A stretch of 64,000 bases of DNA from positions 310,001 through 374,000 of the forward strand of contig CAWGTD010000009.1 of NCBI GenBank assembly GCA_963825415.1, read 5' to 3'. This stretch comes from BP-464 sp963825415. Lineage in GTDB: Bacteria; Actinomycetota; Thermoleophilia; Solirubrobacterales; Solirubrobacteraceae. Of the stretch, positions 1 to 7,920 are shown in pieces. Each line of letters starts with the position of its first letter. Positions within the stretch are counted from its first letter, which is position 1. Under the pieces are notes generated by a model, which searched no databases, had not been told where the DNA came from, and saw only the letters and a list, made by a program, of their open reading frames with translations. The translations under genes and the position numbers were made by a program.

Positions 1-188
1 GCATGGAGCCCTCCGGGGCCATGACCGAGGTCAAGGCCGAGGTGCCGATGAACGAGATGCTCACCTACGCCCCCGACCTGCGGGCACTGACCGGCGGCCG
101 CGGCGAGTACACGATGGAGTTCGAGCGCTACGAGGAGGTGCCGGGCCACCTCGCCGGCAAAGTGCAGGCCGTGGAGGCCACGGCCTGA
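1..188 (+). CDS. Elongation factor G-like protein, C-terminal fragment
   Basis: Only the last 62 codons lie in the window, with the reading frame starting at base 3. The visible part (VPMNEMLTYAPDLRALTGGR, then a MEFERYEEVP stretch) matches the C-terminal domain of translational GTPases of the EF-G family, where this beta-sheet domain contacts the ribosome. The wording MTEVKAEVPMNEMLTYAPDLR is closer to the second, EF-G-like paralogue common in actinobacteria than to the main FusA. That distinction is inference. The GTPase domain lies outside the window, so activity cannot be judged. Confidence 0.85.
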   Translation, partial: MEPSGAMTEVKAEVPMNEMLTYAPDLRALTGGRGEYTMEFERYEEVPGHLAGKVQAVEATA

Positions 189-211
189 GCGTTAGTCTCG
201 GGTCGTCCCAT

Positions 212-880
212 ATGGCCCGAAAGTCGATCACTACCAGCCATTCCGTCGTCGTCTGCGATGTCTGCGGGCGGCGCCTGCTGCGCGGCGAGCACCCCGAGGT
301 GTTCATCGCCGGCGGCGCGCGCCGGATGGTCTGCGAGCTGTGCACCGCCCGCGCCGCAAACGAGGGCTGGCTGCGCGAGGGCCTCGACGACATCGCGGTG
401 CGGGGCAATGGCGGGCGCCGGTCGGCCTCGCTGCTGGGGCGCCTGCGCCAGCGCCGCGACGCCTACGTGGCCCGCAGCGCCGAGGACTCGGCTGCCGACG
501 GCGGTTCGGAGGAGGCCGCGGAAGCGGCGGCGAGCTTCGAGCCGCGCACCGTCCACGCCGTGCCCACCAACGCCGATCTGAAGATGGCGCGGGCGGTCGA
601 GGTGTTCAACGCCGGCGAGCATCCGCGGACGGTGGCCGGGGTCGCGCGCTCGCTCGGTGCCCCGTTCGCCACGGTGCGCCCCTCGCGGACCGAGGGCGCG
701 GTGGTCTCGATCGTGGTCGGCTGGGAGCTGTGCTGGTACCGCTACGAGGTCGACCTGGGCAACGAGGCCGCGGGCGTCCGCGTCACCGACCAGGGCGCCG
801 AGCTGGGCGAGCTCGACGACGCCGACAAGGCTGCGAACGCAGGCGCTCGGGTCGACGGCACGCTCTCCCTGCTCGCCTGA
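212..880 (+). CDS. Hypothetical protein with N-terminal zinc-ribbon-like CxxC pair
   Basis: A 222-residue protein of unknown function. Residues ~14-45 hold two CxxC pairs (CDVC and CELC) about 25 residues apart, which would suit a structural zinc ribbon. A charged, Ala/Glu-rich linker follows. The C-terminal ~100 residues form a compact domain that includes a WYRYEVDL strand. There is no signal peptide or membrane segment. A TAGTCT hexamer at 193-198 lies 13 nt before the ATG, so the transcript is probably leaderless or nearly so. The gene converges on the amidase gene and overlaps its 3' end by about 139 bp. I do not recognise a named family beyond the zinc-ribbon feature. Confidence 0.75.
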   Translation: MARKSITTSHSVVVCDVCGRRLLRGEHPEVFIAGGARRMVCELCTARAANEGWLREGLDDIAVRGNGGRRSASLLGRLRQRRDAYVARSAEDSAADGGSEEAAEAAASFEPRTVHAVPTNADLKMARAVEVFNAGEHPRTVAGVARSLGAPFATVRPSRTEGAVVSIVVGWELCWYRYEVDLGNEAAGVRVTDQGAELGELDDADKAANAGARVDGTLSLLA

Positions 881-1995
881 TTCAGGCGAGCGAGCGCCGT
901 CTCGATCGCGCGGCCGGCGGCCAGCACGAAGGCGTCTTCGCCGGGGCGGCCGACGAGCTGGACCGAGGCGGGAAGGCGGTCCTCGGCGGCGCCGCAAGGC
1001 AGCGCCAGCGCCGGCGCCCCCACCAGGTTGAACGGGTAGGTCAGGCGGATCAGGCGGTCGCGCAGCGCGAGATCGCCGATGCCCGCCGGTGGCGCGACGC
1101 AGATCAGCGTCGGCGTGATCAGCAGGTCGACGCCGTCCATGAGCTCGGCGAAGCGCTCGCGATGGCGGGTGCGAGCACGGCGCGCGTCCTCGACCGCGGC
1201 GTCCTCGACCTGCAGCGCGCGGCGCACCTTGGTCGCGACGTTCTCGCCGTAGAGCTCGGCGTGCTCGCCGTAGATCGGCGCGTGGACCTCGGCCGCCTCG
1301 CGCAGGAAGAGCGCGTAGGTGTCGTCGACCGGGCCGAGCTCCACCGCGCGCGCCACTCCGAACATCGCGGCCACGGCCTCGACCCGCTCGCGCACCAGCG
1401 GTTCGCACTGCTCGGTCCACGCCAGCCCGACCTTCAGCTCGTGCAGGTCGGGCAGCGCGGCGGGCGTGAAGCCCTGGGCAAGCGCCTCCATCATCCGCTC
1501 GCAGCCCGCCACGTCGCGCGCCATCGGGCCGGCGTGGTCGAAGCTCGGAGACAGCGGGAAGCAGCCGCCGATCGGAACGGCGCCGAAGGTCGGCTTGAAC
1601 CCGACGACGCCGCAGCACGCGGCCGGGATCCGCACCGAGCCGCCGGAGTCCGTGCCCAGCGCGTGGTCGGCCAGGCCGGCCGCCAGTGCCGCCGCGCAGC
1701 CGCCGCTCGACCCTCCGGCGATCCGGCCCGGCGCGATCGGGTTCGGGACCCAGCCGAAGTGCTCGTTCTCCGAGGTGATGCCCCATGCGAACTCGTGCAG
1801 GTTGGCCTTGCCGACACTGCGGTAGCCGGCCGCCTCGAGCCGTGCGACAGCCTCCGCGGTCGTGTCCGGAACGTGGTCGGCGTAGACCGCCGAGCCGTAC
1901 GTGGTGCGCACCCCGGCCGTGTCGAAGAGGTCCTTGACGGCCAGCGTCGGTCCGTCCGAGGCGGCCGCAAGCTCCGTGATGAAGACTCCGTCCAT
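742..1995 (-). CDS. Amidase-signature family hydrolase
   Basis: A 417-residue amidase-signature enzyme (GatA/AtzF-type fold) that would hydrolyse a C-N amide bond; the substrate is unknown. The Ser-cisSer-Lys triad is visible: Lys20 in LAVKDLFDTAG, the GGSSGG loop at 93-98 and the nucleophile Ser119 in GTDSGGSVRIPA. It is shorter than GatA (about 480) and no gatB or gatC is adjacent, so it is unlikely to be the tRNA amidotransferase subunit. The last ~42 residues are Ser/Thr-rich and lie wholly inside the oppositely oriented upstream gene. The natural C terminus may therefore be near position 880, with the remainder a read-on tail. It is transcribed divergently from the next small gene. Confidence 0.85.
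   Translation of the reverse strand: MDGVFITELAAASDGPTLAVKDLFDTAGVRTTYGSAVYADHVPDTTAEAVARLEAAGYRSVGKANLHEFAWGITSENEHFGWVPNPIAPGRIAGGSSGGCAAALAAGLADHALGTDSGGSVRIPAACCGVVGFKPTFGAVPIGGCFPLSPSFDHAGPMARDVAGCERMMEALAQGFTPAALPDLHELKVGLAWTEQCEPLVRERVEAVAAMFGVARAVELGPVDDTYALFLREAAEVHAPIYGEHAELYGENVATKVRRALQVEDAAVEDARRARTRHRERFAELMDGVDLLITPTLICVAPPAGIGDLALRDRLIRLTYPFNLVGAPALALPCGAAEDRLPASVQLVGRPGEDAFVLAAGRAIETALARLNQASRESVPSTRAPAFAALSASSSSPSSAPWSVTRTPAASLPRSTS
871..891. terminator. Short inverted repeat at convergent gene ends
   Basis: A perfect 9-bp stem (871-879 with 883-891) and a 3-nt loop sit exactly at the stop codon of the rightward gene, inside the 3' part of the leftward amidase gene. There is no T-run on either side. 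It could act as a bidirectional, Rho-independent-like terminator, but this is inferred from position only. Confidence 0.4.
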
Positions 1996-2027
1996 GCGTG
2001 ATGAATCATCTAGAGTCCGCCCGGCCG

Positions 2028-2258
2028 ATGATCTATTGCGTGGTCCCAGAGGAGATGGCGCCGGAGCTTTACGACCGGCTGGCGGGCTACTACGCCGAGG
2101 ACCCCAACGTGAAGGTCATCATCGATCGGCGCAAGGGCGAGCGCCGCACGGGCGAGGACGAGGCCGCCGCGGCCGAGCAGCAGCGGACGATCCGCGACCG
2201 GCGCCGCCGGGGCATCCCCGGCGAGTTCCCGACGATCGACAGCTCCGACGACGACTAG
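2028..2258 (+). CDS. Small conserved-type hypothetical protein
   Basis: A 76-residue, highly charged protein beginning MIYCVVPEEMAPELYDRLAGYY and containing IIDRRKGERR followed by a second Arg-rich patch and an acidic C terminus. I chose the ATG at 2028 because a TAGAGT hexamer (2011-2016) lies 11 nt upstream; an in-frame ATG at 1998 would lie upstream of that promoter. The DRRKGERR and RDRRRRG patches are reminiscent of small actinobacterial proteins of unknown role. It ends one base before the RNase HI-like gene, so the two are probably co-transcribed. Confidence 0.7.
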   Translation: MIYCVVPEEMAPELYDRLAGYYAEDPNVKVIIDRRKGERRTGEDEAAAAEQQRTIRDRRRRGIPGEFPTIDSSDDD

Positions 2259-2660
2259 GTGCGCCTGGTCGTCCACGTGGACGGCGGATCCCGGGGAAAC
2301 CCGGGCCCGGCGGCCGCCGCAGCGGTGCTGTCGACGCCCGAAGGCGAGGTCGTCGACGAGGCGACCGTCCTGATCGGGGTGGCGACCAACAACGTCGCCG
2401 AGTACCGCGGGGTGCTGCTCGGGCTCGAGCGCGCACGCGAGCTCGGCGCCACCGAGGTCGAGATCGTCAACGACTCAGAGCTCGTGGCCCGCCAGCTGAC
2501 CGGGCAGTACAAGGTCAAGCACGCCGGGATGCGCCCGTTGCACCAGCAGGCCAGCACCGCCCTGCGCGATTTCGAGCGCTGGAGCATCCGCTCGGTGCCG
2601 CGGGATCTGAACGCCGACGCGGACGCACTGGTCAACCAGGCTCTCGACGCCGCCGTTTGA
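2259..2660 (+). CDS. Ribonuclease HI-type protein
   Basis: A 133-residue RNase H-fold protein expected to cut the RNA strand of RNA-DNA hybrids. The acidic active-site set is present: Asp8 in VHVDGGSRGNPG, Glu48 in NNVAEYRG, Asp72 in IVNDSELV and Asp122 in LNADADALVNQA. It belongs to the shorter actinobacterial/archaeal-like RNase HI group and lacks the basic protrusion of E. coli RNase HI. The GTG start immediately follows the stop of the small upstream gene, which indicates translational coupling. The sigma factor gene follows after 33 bp and may share the transcript. Confidence 0.88.
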   Translation: MRLVVHVDGGSRGNPGPAAAAAVLSTPEGEVVDEATVLIGVATNNVAEYRGVLLGLERARELGATEVEIVNDSELVARQLTGQYKVKHAGMRPLHQQASTALRDFERWSIRSVPRDLNADADALVNQALDAAV

Positions 2661-2693
2661 CCCACGCACGGCCGGGGAAGCGCAAAGGGGTAC

Positions 2694-3755
2694 ATGCCTC
2701 TCCCCGACGAGACCACCCCTGAGCTCACCGCGCTGCTGGAACGCGCGGACGAGCAGGGCCATCTGACGACCTCAGACGTCGACGCCGTCGCTCGGACGCA
2801 CGAGCTGTCCGGCGAGCGGGTCGCCGAGCTCTACGACGCGCTGGACGAGCGTGGCATCGAGGTCGACAGCGAGGAGGCCGCCGGGCCCGCGCCGGCGGTC
2901 ACCTATTCGATCGAGGACCTCAGCCACCACACCACCGACGCGCTGCAGCTGTTCCTCAACGAGGCGGGCCGCTACCGCCTCCTGACCCCGCCCGAGGAGC
3001 TCGAGCTCGCCAGGCGCATCGAGCGCGGTGATCTGCAGGCCAAGGAGCGGATGATCAACGCCAACCTGCGCCTCGTCGTCTCGATCGCTCGCAAGTATCA
3101 GGGGCTCGGCGAGCTGTGCCTGCTCGACCTCATCCAGGAGGGCATCATCGGCCTCATCCGCGCCGTCGAGAAGTTCGACTGGCGCAAGGGCTTTCGCTTC
3201 TCGACCTATGCCACGCTCTGGATCCGCCAGGCGCTCCAGCGCGGGCTCGCCGACCGTGGCCGCACGATCCGGCTGCCGGCGAACGTCGCCCAGCGCGAGC
3301 GGCGCATCGCGCGCGCCGAGCGCGAGCTCGCGACCAGCCTCGGCCGCGAGCCGACGTTGGAGGAGGTCGCGCAGGCGGCCGAGCTCGAGCCCCGCGAGGT
3401 CCAGGACCTGCGCGAGGCCGCGCGGATCGTCACGTCGCTGGACCGCCCGGTGGGCGAGGCCGGCGACACGTCGCTCGGCGACCTGGTGTCGGCGGACGCC
3501 CCGGGGCCGGGCGAGGAGGTGTTCGTCCGGATGCGCGAGCAGCTGGTCCGCGAGACGATCGCCGGGCTGCCCGAGCCCGAGCGCAAGGTCCTGAAGATGC
3601 GCTACGGCCTCAACGGGTCGCCCGAGCCCCAGACGCTGGCCCGCATCGGGCGCGAGCTGGGCGTCTCGGCCGAGCGCGTGCGCCAGATCGAGGAGCGTGC
3701 GCTCGAGCATCTGGCCGTGCGTCGCGAGCTGCAGTCGCTGCGCGAAGCCGCCTGA
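2694..3755 (+). CDS. RNA polymerase sigma factor, RpoD/SigA type
   Basis: A 353-residue sigma-70 factor that directs RNA polymerase to promoters. A region 1.1-like segment (residues ~10-60, GHLTTSDVDAVAR to ERGIEV) is followed by region 1.2 (DALQLFLNEAGRYRLLTP), region 2 with the -10 recognition helices (DLIQEGIIGLIRAVEKFDW, STYATLWIRQALQRG), region 3 and region 4 with a C-terminal helix-turn-helix (LARIGRELGVSAERVRQIEE). The length and the presence of region 1.1 favour a group 1 or group 2 factor over an alternative sigma. The variant GELCLLDLIQEG replaces the usual GLPFLDLIQEG. A purine-rich AAAGGGG precedes the ATG, so this gene is read from a leadered or operon transcript. Confidence 0.92.
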   Translation: MPLPDETTPELTALLERADEQGHLTTSDVDAVARTHELSGERVAELYDALDERGIEVDSEEAAGPAPAVTYSIEDLSHHTTDALQLFLNEAGRYRLLTPPEELELARRIERGDLQAKERMINANLRLVVSIARKYQGLGELCLLDLIQEGIIGLIRAVEKFDWRKGFRFSTYATLWIRQALQRGLADRGRTIRLPANVAQRERRIARAERELATSLGREPTLEEVAQAAELEPREVQDLREAARIVTSLDRPVGEAGDTSLGDLVSADAPGPGEEVFVRMREQLVRETIAGLPEPERKVLKMRYGLNGSPEPQTLARIGRELGVSAERVRQIEERALEHLAVRRELQSLREAA

Positions 3756-3807
3756 GATCCACCGCCCAGATCTTCTGTAATAACCGTCGTGCCGACTAGT
3801 CTGACTA

Positions 3808-5262
3808 GTGGTGCACGCCAAGCGCGCTCTCGGTCCAGTGTTCGTGCGCGCCGCGCTCATGGGTGCGGTCGTCGCCCTGCTCATGGGGCTGTGGCCGGCT
3901 GCCCGCGCCGACGCCGCGGTGCGCACCTACGTCTTCCGCTACGGGCCGATCGCCATGGACGGCTTCCAGACGCGGTTGCCGAAGGTCCGCGTCCCGGCCC
4001 CCCGCGTGAGCGGTTTCATCCGCAAGATGAACGCGCAGCTCGTCTACAAGAACGGCAAGCGGGTGCCGCTGAGCCGCGTGATGCTGCACCACATCGTCTT
4101 CATCAACGACGGCAGTCGCCGCAACCCCAAGCAGGGCTCATGTGCGGGCCGTCACGGCGAGCCGTTCTACGGGACCGGGGAGGAGCGCGAACAGATGCTC
4201 CTGCCGCGCGACTACGGCTACCCCATCCGCTACGACGACAAGTGGCGCATGCAGACGATGCTGATGAGCCACAGCATCATGCCCCACAACGTGTACGTCC
4301 GGTACACGGTGCGCGTCGTCACCGGCGAGGAGAAGAAGCCGGTCGTCCCGTATTGGATCCGCGCCAACGGTTGCGAGACGGTCCAGCCGAGCTTCACCGT
4401 GCCGGGCAACGGCGGGCCGGGGTCGACGTACCGCCGCGGCTGGAACTGGACGGTGCCGATGACCGGCCACATCGTCGCGGCCGGCGGCCACCTCCATGGC
4501 GGCGCCAAGACGATGGAGCTGCGCGAGCCCGGCTGCGGCGACCGCAAGCTGTTCGACACCAACCCGCTCTACGGCGACCCTGACGACATCGTCTATCGAC
4601 TGCGCCCGGTTCTGCACGAACCCGGGCCGATCAGCACCCGCTACTACCTCTCGACGCCCGGCGTGCCGGTGACCAAGGGGCAGCAGATAAGGCTCGACTC
4701 CGAGTACGACAACGAGTACGCCCGTGCTCGGGTCATGGCGATCATGCACGTCTACATCAGCCCTGATCCGAGCGTGAGCAAGGACCAGGTGTGCGGGCCG
4801 CTGCCCCCCTCGTGGCTGCGCATGCTGCGTTCGGGCAATCGATTCGATCCTCCCTACACGAAGGTCCCGCTGAACATCCTGGAGTCCGACGGCAGGACCG
4901 TCAGGGCGGTCGACGAGCTCCCGGGGCCGCTGAAGTCGTTCGACTCCCAGGCGACGGTCGACCTGCGCGGGGGAGTGTTCACGCCGTCACGGATCGAGAT
5001 CCCGCTCGGCGGCCGCGTGACGTGGCGCTTCGACGACGCGGTCGCCCACAACGTCCTGCTCGCCAACGGCCCCGCCGTCGTCGGAACGCCGACACTGAAG
5101 AAGGGCGAGGCCGTGAGCCGCCAGTTCCTGCTCCCCGGGCGCTACCAGCTCTTCTGCTATCTGCACCCCGTGACGATGCACCAGGAGGTCATCGTCCGGT
5201 CCAACGGCCAGGCGGCGGCGGCGACCGGCACGTCTGGTGAGCAGGACCCCGCCGACGGCTGA
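3808..5262 (+). CDS. Secreted copper protein: Nod19/PHM-like domain plus cupredoxin
   Basis: A 484-residue exported protein with an N-terminal signal peptide (hydrophobic ALMGAVVALLMGLW, cleavage near ARADA). The central part has paired His motifs typical of copper type II / PHM-like or Nod19-like domains: LHHIVF, GGHLHGG and MHVYIS. The last ~110 residues are a cupredoxin: WRFDDAVAHNVLL supplies one His, and FCYLHPVTMHQ supplies the Cys-His-Met of a type 1 copper site. It is probably a cell-surface or periplasmic-equivalent electron-transfer or copper-dependent redox protein; no substrate can be deduced. A TAGTCT hexamer at 3797-3802 precedes tandem GTG codons at 3808 and 3811, so the second may be the real start of a leaderless mRNA. 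Confidence 0.75.
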   Translation: MVHAKRALGPVFVRAALMGAVVALLMGLWPAARADAAVRTYVFRYGPIAMDGFQTRLPKVRVPAPRVSGFIRKMNAQLVYKNGKRVPLSRVMLHHIVFINDGSRRNPKQGSCAGRHGEPFYGTGEEREQMLLPRDYGYPIRYDDKWRMQTMLMSHSIMPHNVYVRYTVRVVTGEEKKPVVPYWIRANGCETVQPSFTVPGNGGPGSTYRRGWNWTVPMTGHIVAAGGHLHGGAKTMELREPGCGDRKLFDTNPLYGDPDDIVYRLRPVLHEPGPISTRYYLSTPGVPVTKGQQIRLDSEYDNEYARARVMAIMHVYISPDPSVSKDQVCGPLPPSWLRMLRSGNRFDPPYTKVPLNILESDGRTVRAVDELPGPLKSFDSQATVDLRGGVFTPSRIEIPLGGRVTWRFDDAVAHNVLLANGPAVVGTPTLKKGEAVSRQFLLPGRYQLFCYLHPVTMHQEVIVRSNGQAAAATGTSGEQDPADG

Positions 5263-5296
5263 ATCGCCGTTCCTTGTCCGGCCCGGTGGCTGTTAC

Positions 5297-5369
5297 TAGC
5301 CTGCGGGCCAACAGGTGGGGGACGGACCCACCCGCAGGGGTTGAGCCAGGGACGGCTCCTACGGGAGGT
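5297..5369 (+). promoter_or_regulatory. Promoter and structured leader of the M28 peptidase gene
   Basis: A TAGCCT hexamer at 5297-5302 would start transcription near 5309. The remaining leader folds into two small hairpins (TGGG 5316-5319 with CCCA 5327-5330; GAGCC/GGCTC around 5343-5358). It ends in a strong Shine-Dalgarno sequence, GGGAGG, at 5363-5368, 7 nt before a TTG start. A second 8-bp inverted repeat (5300-5307 with 5331-5338) overlaps the promoter. Such a long, folded leader is unusual in this window. I could not match it to a known riboswitch. Confidence 0.45.
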
Positions 5370-5375
5370 TTTATT

Positions 5376-6917
5376 TTGAGACGTGCCTTTTTCGTCGGCG
5401 CAGTCTGCGCTGCGCTTGCCGTGCCGGCCGTGGCGCCGGCCGCTGACACCTACAACTCCAAGGCGCTGCGCAAGGCCGTGACGGTCCAGGGGATCCTCAC
5501 GCACGAGCAGGCCTTGCAGGACATCGCCGACGCCAACGGGGGGACCCGTGCTGCGGGAACGCCCGGCAACGCGGCGACGCTCGACTACATCGAGACGACG
5601 ATGCGCGACGCGGGCTACAACGTGACCCGCCAGCCGTTCGATTTCGCGTTCTTCGAGGAGCTTGCGCCCTCGACGCTCGAGCGGGTCAGCCCGGCTCCGC
5701 GCACGTACGGGGAGGCCGACTTCGCCACGATGACCTACTCGGGGTCAGGCGACGTCACCGCGCCACTCCAGGAGTCGGCGGGCAACCAGATCCCGCCCGG
5801 GCCTGAGCCCAAGCTCATCTGCCGCCGGTTGTGAGCCGGGGGACTTCTCCGGTTTCACCGCCGGGAACATCGCGCTGATCCAGCGCGGCACCTGCAACTT
5901 CGAGGTCAAGGCCACGAACGCGCAGAACGCCGGCGCGAGCGCGGTGCTGATCTTCAACGAAGGTCAGGAGGGCAGGACGGACGCGCTGCTCAGGGCACGC
6001 TCGGTAACCCGACGTTCCACATCCCCGTCCTCGGACTGTCGTTCGCGGCCGGCGAGGAACTCGTCCAGCAGCTGCGCGGCGGATCGACGGTCACGATGCA
6101 CGCGTTCGCGAACACCGTCTCGGAGATCCGCCAGACGGCCAACATCATCGCCGACTCGGTGAAGGGCGATCCGGACCGCACGATGGTCGTCAGCGCCCAC
6201 AACGACTCGGTGATCGCCGGGCCGGGGATCAACGACGACGGCTCCGGCATCGCCACCGATCTCGAGATCGCGCGGCAGCTCGGGGCGGGCGGCCAGCCGA
6301 AGAACCGGATGCGGTTCATCTTCGTCGGCGCCGAGGAGCTCAACCTGATCGGTTCGACGTACTACGTCGAGAATCTCCCCGAGGCCGAGCTGAGCCAGAT
6401 CGAGGCGATGCTCGACTTCGACATGCTGGGTTCGGCGAACTACGCGCGGCTCGTCTACGACGGCGACGGCTCGACGTTCCCGGACGCGGTGGGTCCCAGC
6501 GGTTCCGGGCTGATCGAGAGCGTCTTCACCGGATATTTCGCCAGCCAGGGCCTCGCGACCGAGCCGATCCCGTTCGACGGGCGGTCGGACTACGTGGCGT
6601 TCATCGACGCCGGGATCCCGGCCGGCGGCATCTTCAGCGGTGCCGAGGTCATCAAGACGCCTGAGGAGCAGGCGCTGTTCGGCGGCGTCGCAGGGGTGGC
6701 GTTCGACAACTGCTACCACGAGGCGTGCGACACGATCGGCCACCTGAACCTCCAGGGGCTCGACGAGATGTCGGATGCCGCGACCGACGCGGTGTTCCAG
6801 CTGTCGAAGACCAAGGCGGACATCGCTGACGGCAACCAGATCAAGGGCAAGCCGAAGAAGCCCAAGAAGCCCAAGAAGCCCAAGCACGAGCACCACGGTC
6901 CGCAGGCGCTTTCCTGA
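5376..6917 (+). CDS. Secreted M28 family aminopeptidase with PA domain (frameshifted)
   Basis: A secreted zinc peptidase of the M28 type. The TTG at 5376 is chosen because a GGGAGG ribosome site lies 7 nt before it and a signal peptide (RRAFFVGAVCAALAVPAVAPA) starts there. The order is M28 N-terminal part, then a PA (protease-associated) insert with LIQRGTCNFEVKATNAQNAG, then the catalytic core. Zinc ligands are visible: His in VSAHNDSV, Asp in GPGINDDGSG, the Glu pair in GAEELNLIGS, Asp in LDFDMLGS and a late His in CYHEACDTIGH. The C terminus is a KPKKPKKPKK-type Lys/Pro tail that may bind the cell wall. Two compensating frame changes, near 5812 and 5995, split the PA domain; protein similarity continues across both, so sequence errors are likely. 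Confidence 0.8.
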
Positions 6918-6933
6918 CGAACCGAACGCCGCG

Positions 6934-6964
6934 CCGCCGCCCGGCCTCCATGGTCGGGCGGCGG
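6934..6964 (+). terminator. Hairpin after the M28 peptidase gene
   Basis: A perfect 10-bp GC stem (6934-6943 with 6955-6964) and an 11-nt loop start 17 bp after the peptidase stop. There is no T-tract, as is common for terminators of high-GC actinobacteria. Confidence 0.5.
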
Positions 6965-6987
6965 TGCCGGTCGTGCTGCAGGAACGC

Positions 6988-7013
6988 GAAAGCCCCGCCG
7001 GAGCGAGGCTTTC
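6988..7013 (-). terminator. Terminator of the tRNA-Gly gene
   Basis: A 7-bp stem (GAAAGCC 6988-6994 with GGCTTTC 7007-7013), extended by further GC pairs, lies just 5 nt past the tRNA 3' end. It reads into GGGGCTTTC on the minus strand. This is the position and form expected of a tRNA terminator. Confidence 0.6.
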
Positions 7014-7018
7014 ACGAA

Positions 7019-7091
7019 GCGGCTGAAGGGACTCGAACCCTCGACCTTCTGCATGGCAAGCAGACGCTCTAGCCAACTGAGCTACAGCCGC
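7019..7091 (-). tRNA. tRNA-Gly (GCC)
   Basis: A 73-nt cloverleaf. The acceptor stem is GCGGCTG/CAGCCGC (7 bp), the D-arm begins TAGCTCAGTTGG, the anticodon loop TTGCCAT gives anticodon GCC, and the T-arm contains GGTTCGAGTCC. CCA is not encoded. A TATACT hexamer upstream (plus-strand 7103-7108) is a good -10 element. Confidence 0.95.
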
Positions 7092-7102
7092 GCGCGGCGG
7101 CC

Positions 7103-7108
7103 AGTATA
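7103..7108 (-). promoter_or_regulatory. -10 element of the tRNA-Gly gene
   Basis: TATACT on the minus strand, 11 nt upstream of the mature tRNA 5' end. It is the closest match to the canonical TATAAT box in the window, as expected for a stable-RNA promoter. No clear -35 box is seen. Confidence 0.5.
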
Positions 7109-7161
7109 GCCCCGCTCCCGGCGCTTCTCAGGGCCCGGGGATACCCTTGCGACGACCCCGA

Positions 7162-7920
7162 ATGGCCGTCGAGATCACCAACAAACCACCGCCCGAACTG
7201 CGCTGGGAGCGCAGCCCGCGACGGGTGCGGGCGGAGCTCGGCGGGGTGACGGTCGCACGCAGCGATCGTGCGATCTATGTCTGGGAGTCCGGGCGCGGGC
7301 TGCCCACCTACGCGGTGCCGCGCGAGGACGTCGCCGATGGCGTGCTGCGGCCGGCCGAGGGCGAGCCGCCGCCCCACGGGGACCCGATCTCGTCCCTCGA
7401 CGTGGTGGCCGGCGCGGTCATCGCCGAGCACGCCGCGTGGACCTACGAGGATCCCGACCTCGCCGGTTACGTTGCCTTCGCCTTCATGGCGTTGGACCGC
7501 TGGTTCGAGGAGGCCGAGGAAATCGACGTGCATCCGCGCGATCCCCACCACCGCGTCGACGCGCTGCCCTCGGACCGCCACGTGCGCATCGAGCTCGACG
7601 GCGAGACGATCGCCGAGAGCGAGGACGTCGTGACGCTGTTCGAGACCGGGCTGCCGACGCGCTACTACCTGGCGCCGGAGGACTTTCGTGCCGACGCGCT
7701 GCTGCCCAGCGACACGCACACGATGTGTCCGTACAAGGGCACGGCGTCGTACTGGACGGTGGTCACGGCCGCAGGCGAGCACCCCGACCTCGCCTGGTCC
7801 TACCCCGAGCCGATCCCGGCGCTCGAGATCATCCGCGGGCGGCTCGCGGTCTACAACGAGAAGGTCGACCTGGTCATCGACGGCGAGCGTCTGGAGCGGC
7901 CGCGTACGAAGTGGTCCTAG
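7162..7920 (+). CDS. Protein with two tandem DUF427 domains
   Basis: A 252-residue cytosolic protein made of two DUF427 modules. The first (residues ~15-115) contains VARSDRAIYVWESGRGLPTYAVPREDV. The second (~135-235) contains the diagnostic IAESEDVVTLFETGLPTRYY and TMCPYKGTASYWTV. DUF427 proteins are small beta-rich proteins of unknown biochemical function; tandem versions are common in actinobacteria. I prefer the ATG at 7162 to the in-frame TTG at 7147 because TACCCT at 7142-7147 would be its -10 element. The stop codon overlaps the stop of the opposing surface protein gene by a shared CTAG. Confidence 0.85.
   Translation: MAVEITNKPPPELRWERSPRRVRAELGGVTVARSDRAIYVWESGRGLPTYAVPREDVADGVLRPAEGEPPPHGDPISSLDVVAGAVIAEHAAWTYEDPDLAGYVAFAFMALDRWFEEAEEIDVHPRDPHHRVDALPSDRHVRIELDGETIAESEDVVTLFETGLPTRYYLAPEDFRADALLPSDTHTMCPYKGTASYWTVVTAAGEHPDLAWSYPEPIPALEIIRGRLAVYNEKVDLVIDGERLERPRTKWS

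Noticed and set aside
128..1786. Long 552-codon ORF opposite the first genes
   Set aside because: It is the antisense shadow of the zinc-ribbon and amidase genes, Arg/Gly/Ala-rich with no domain; typical of high-GC DNA.
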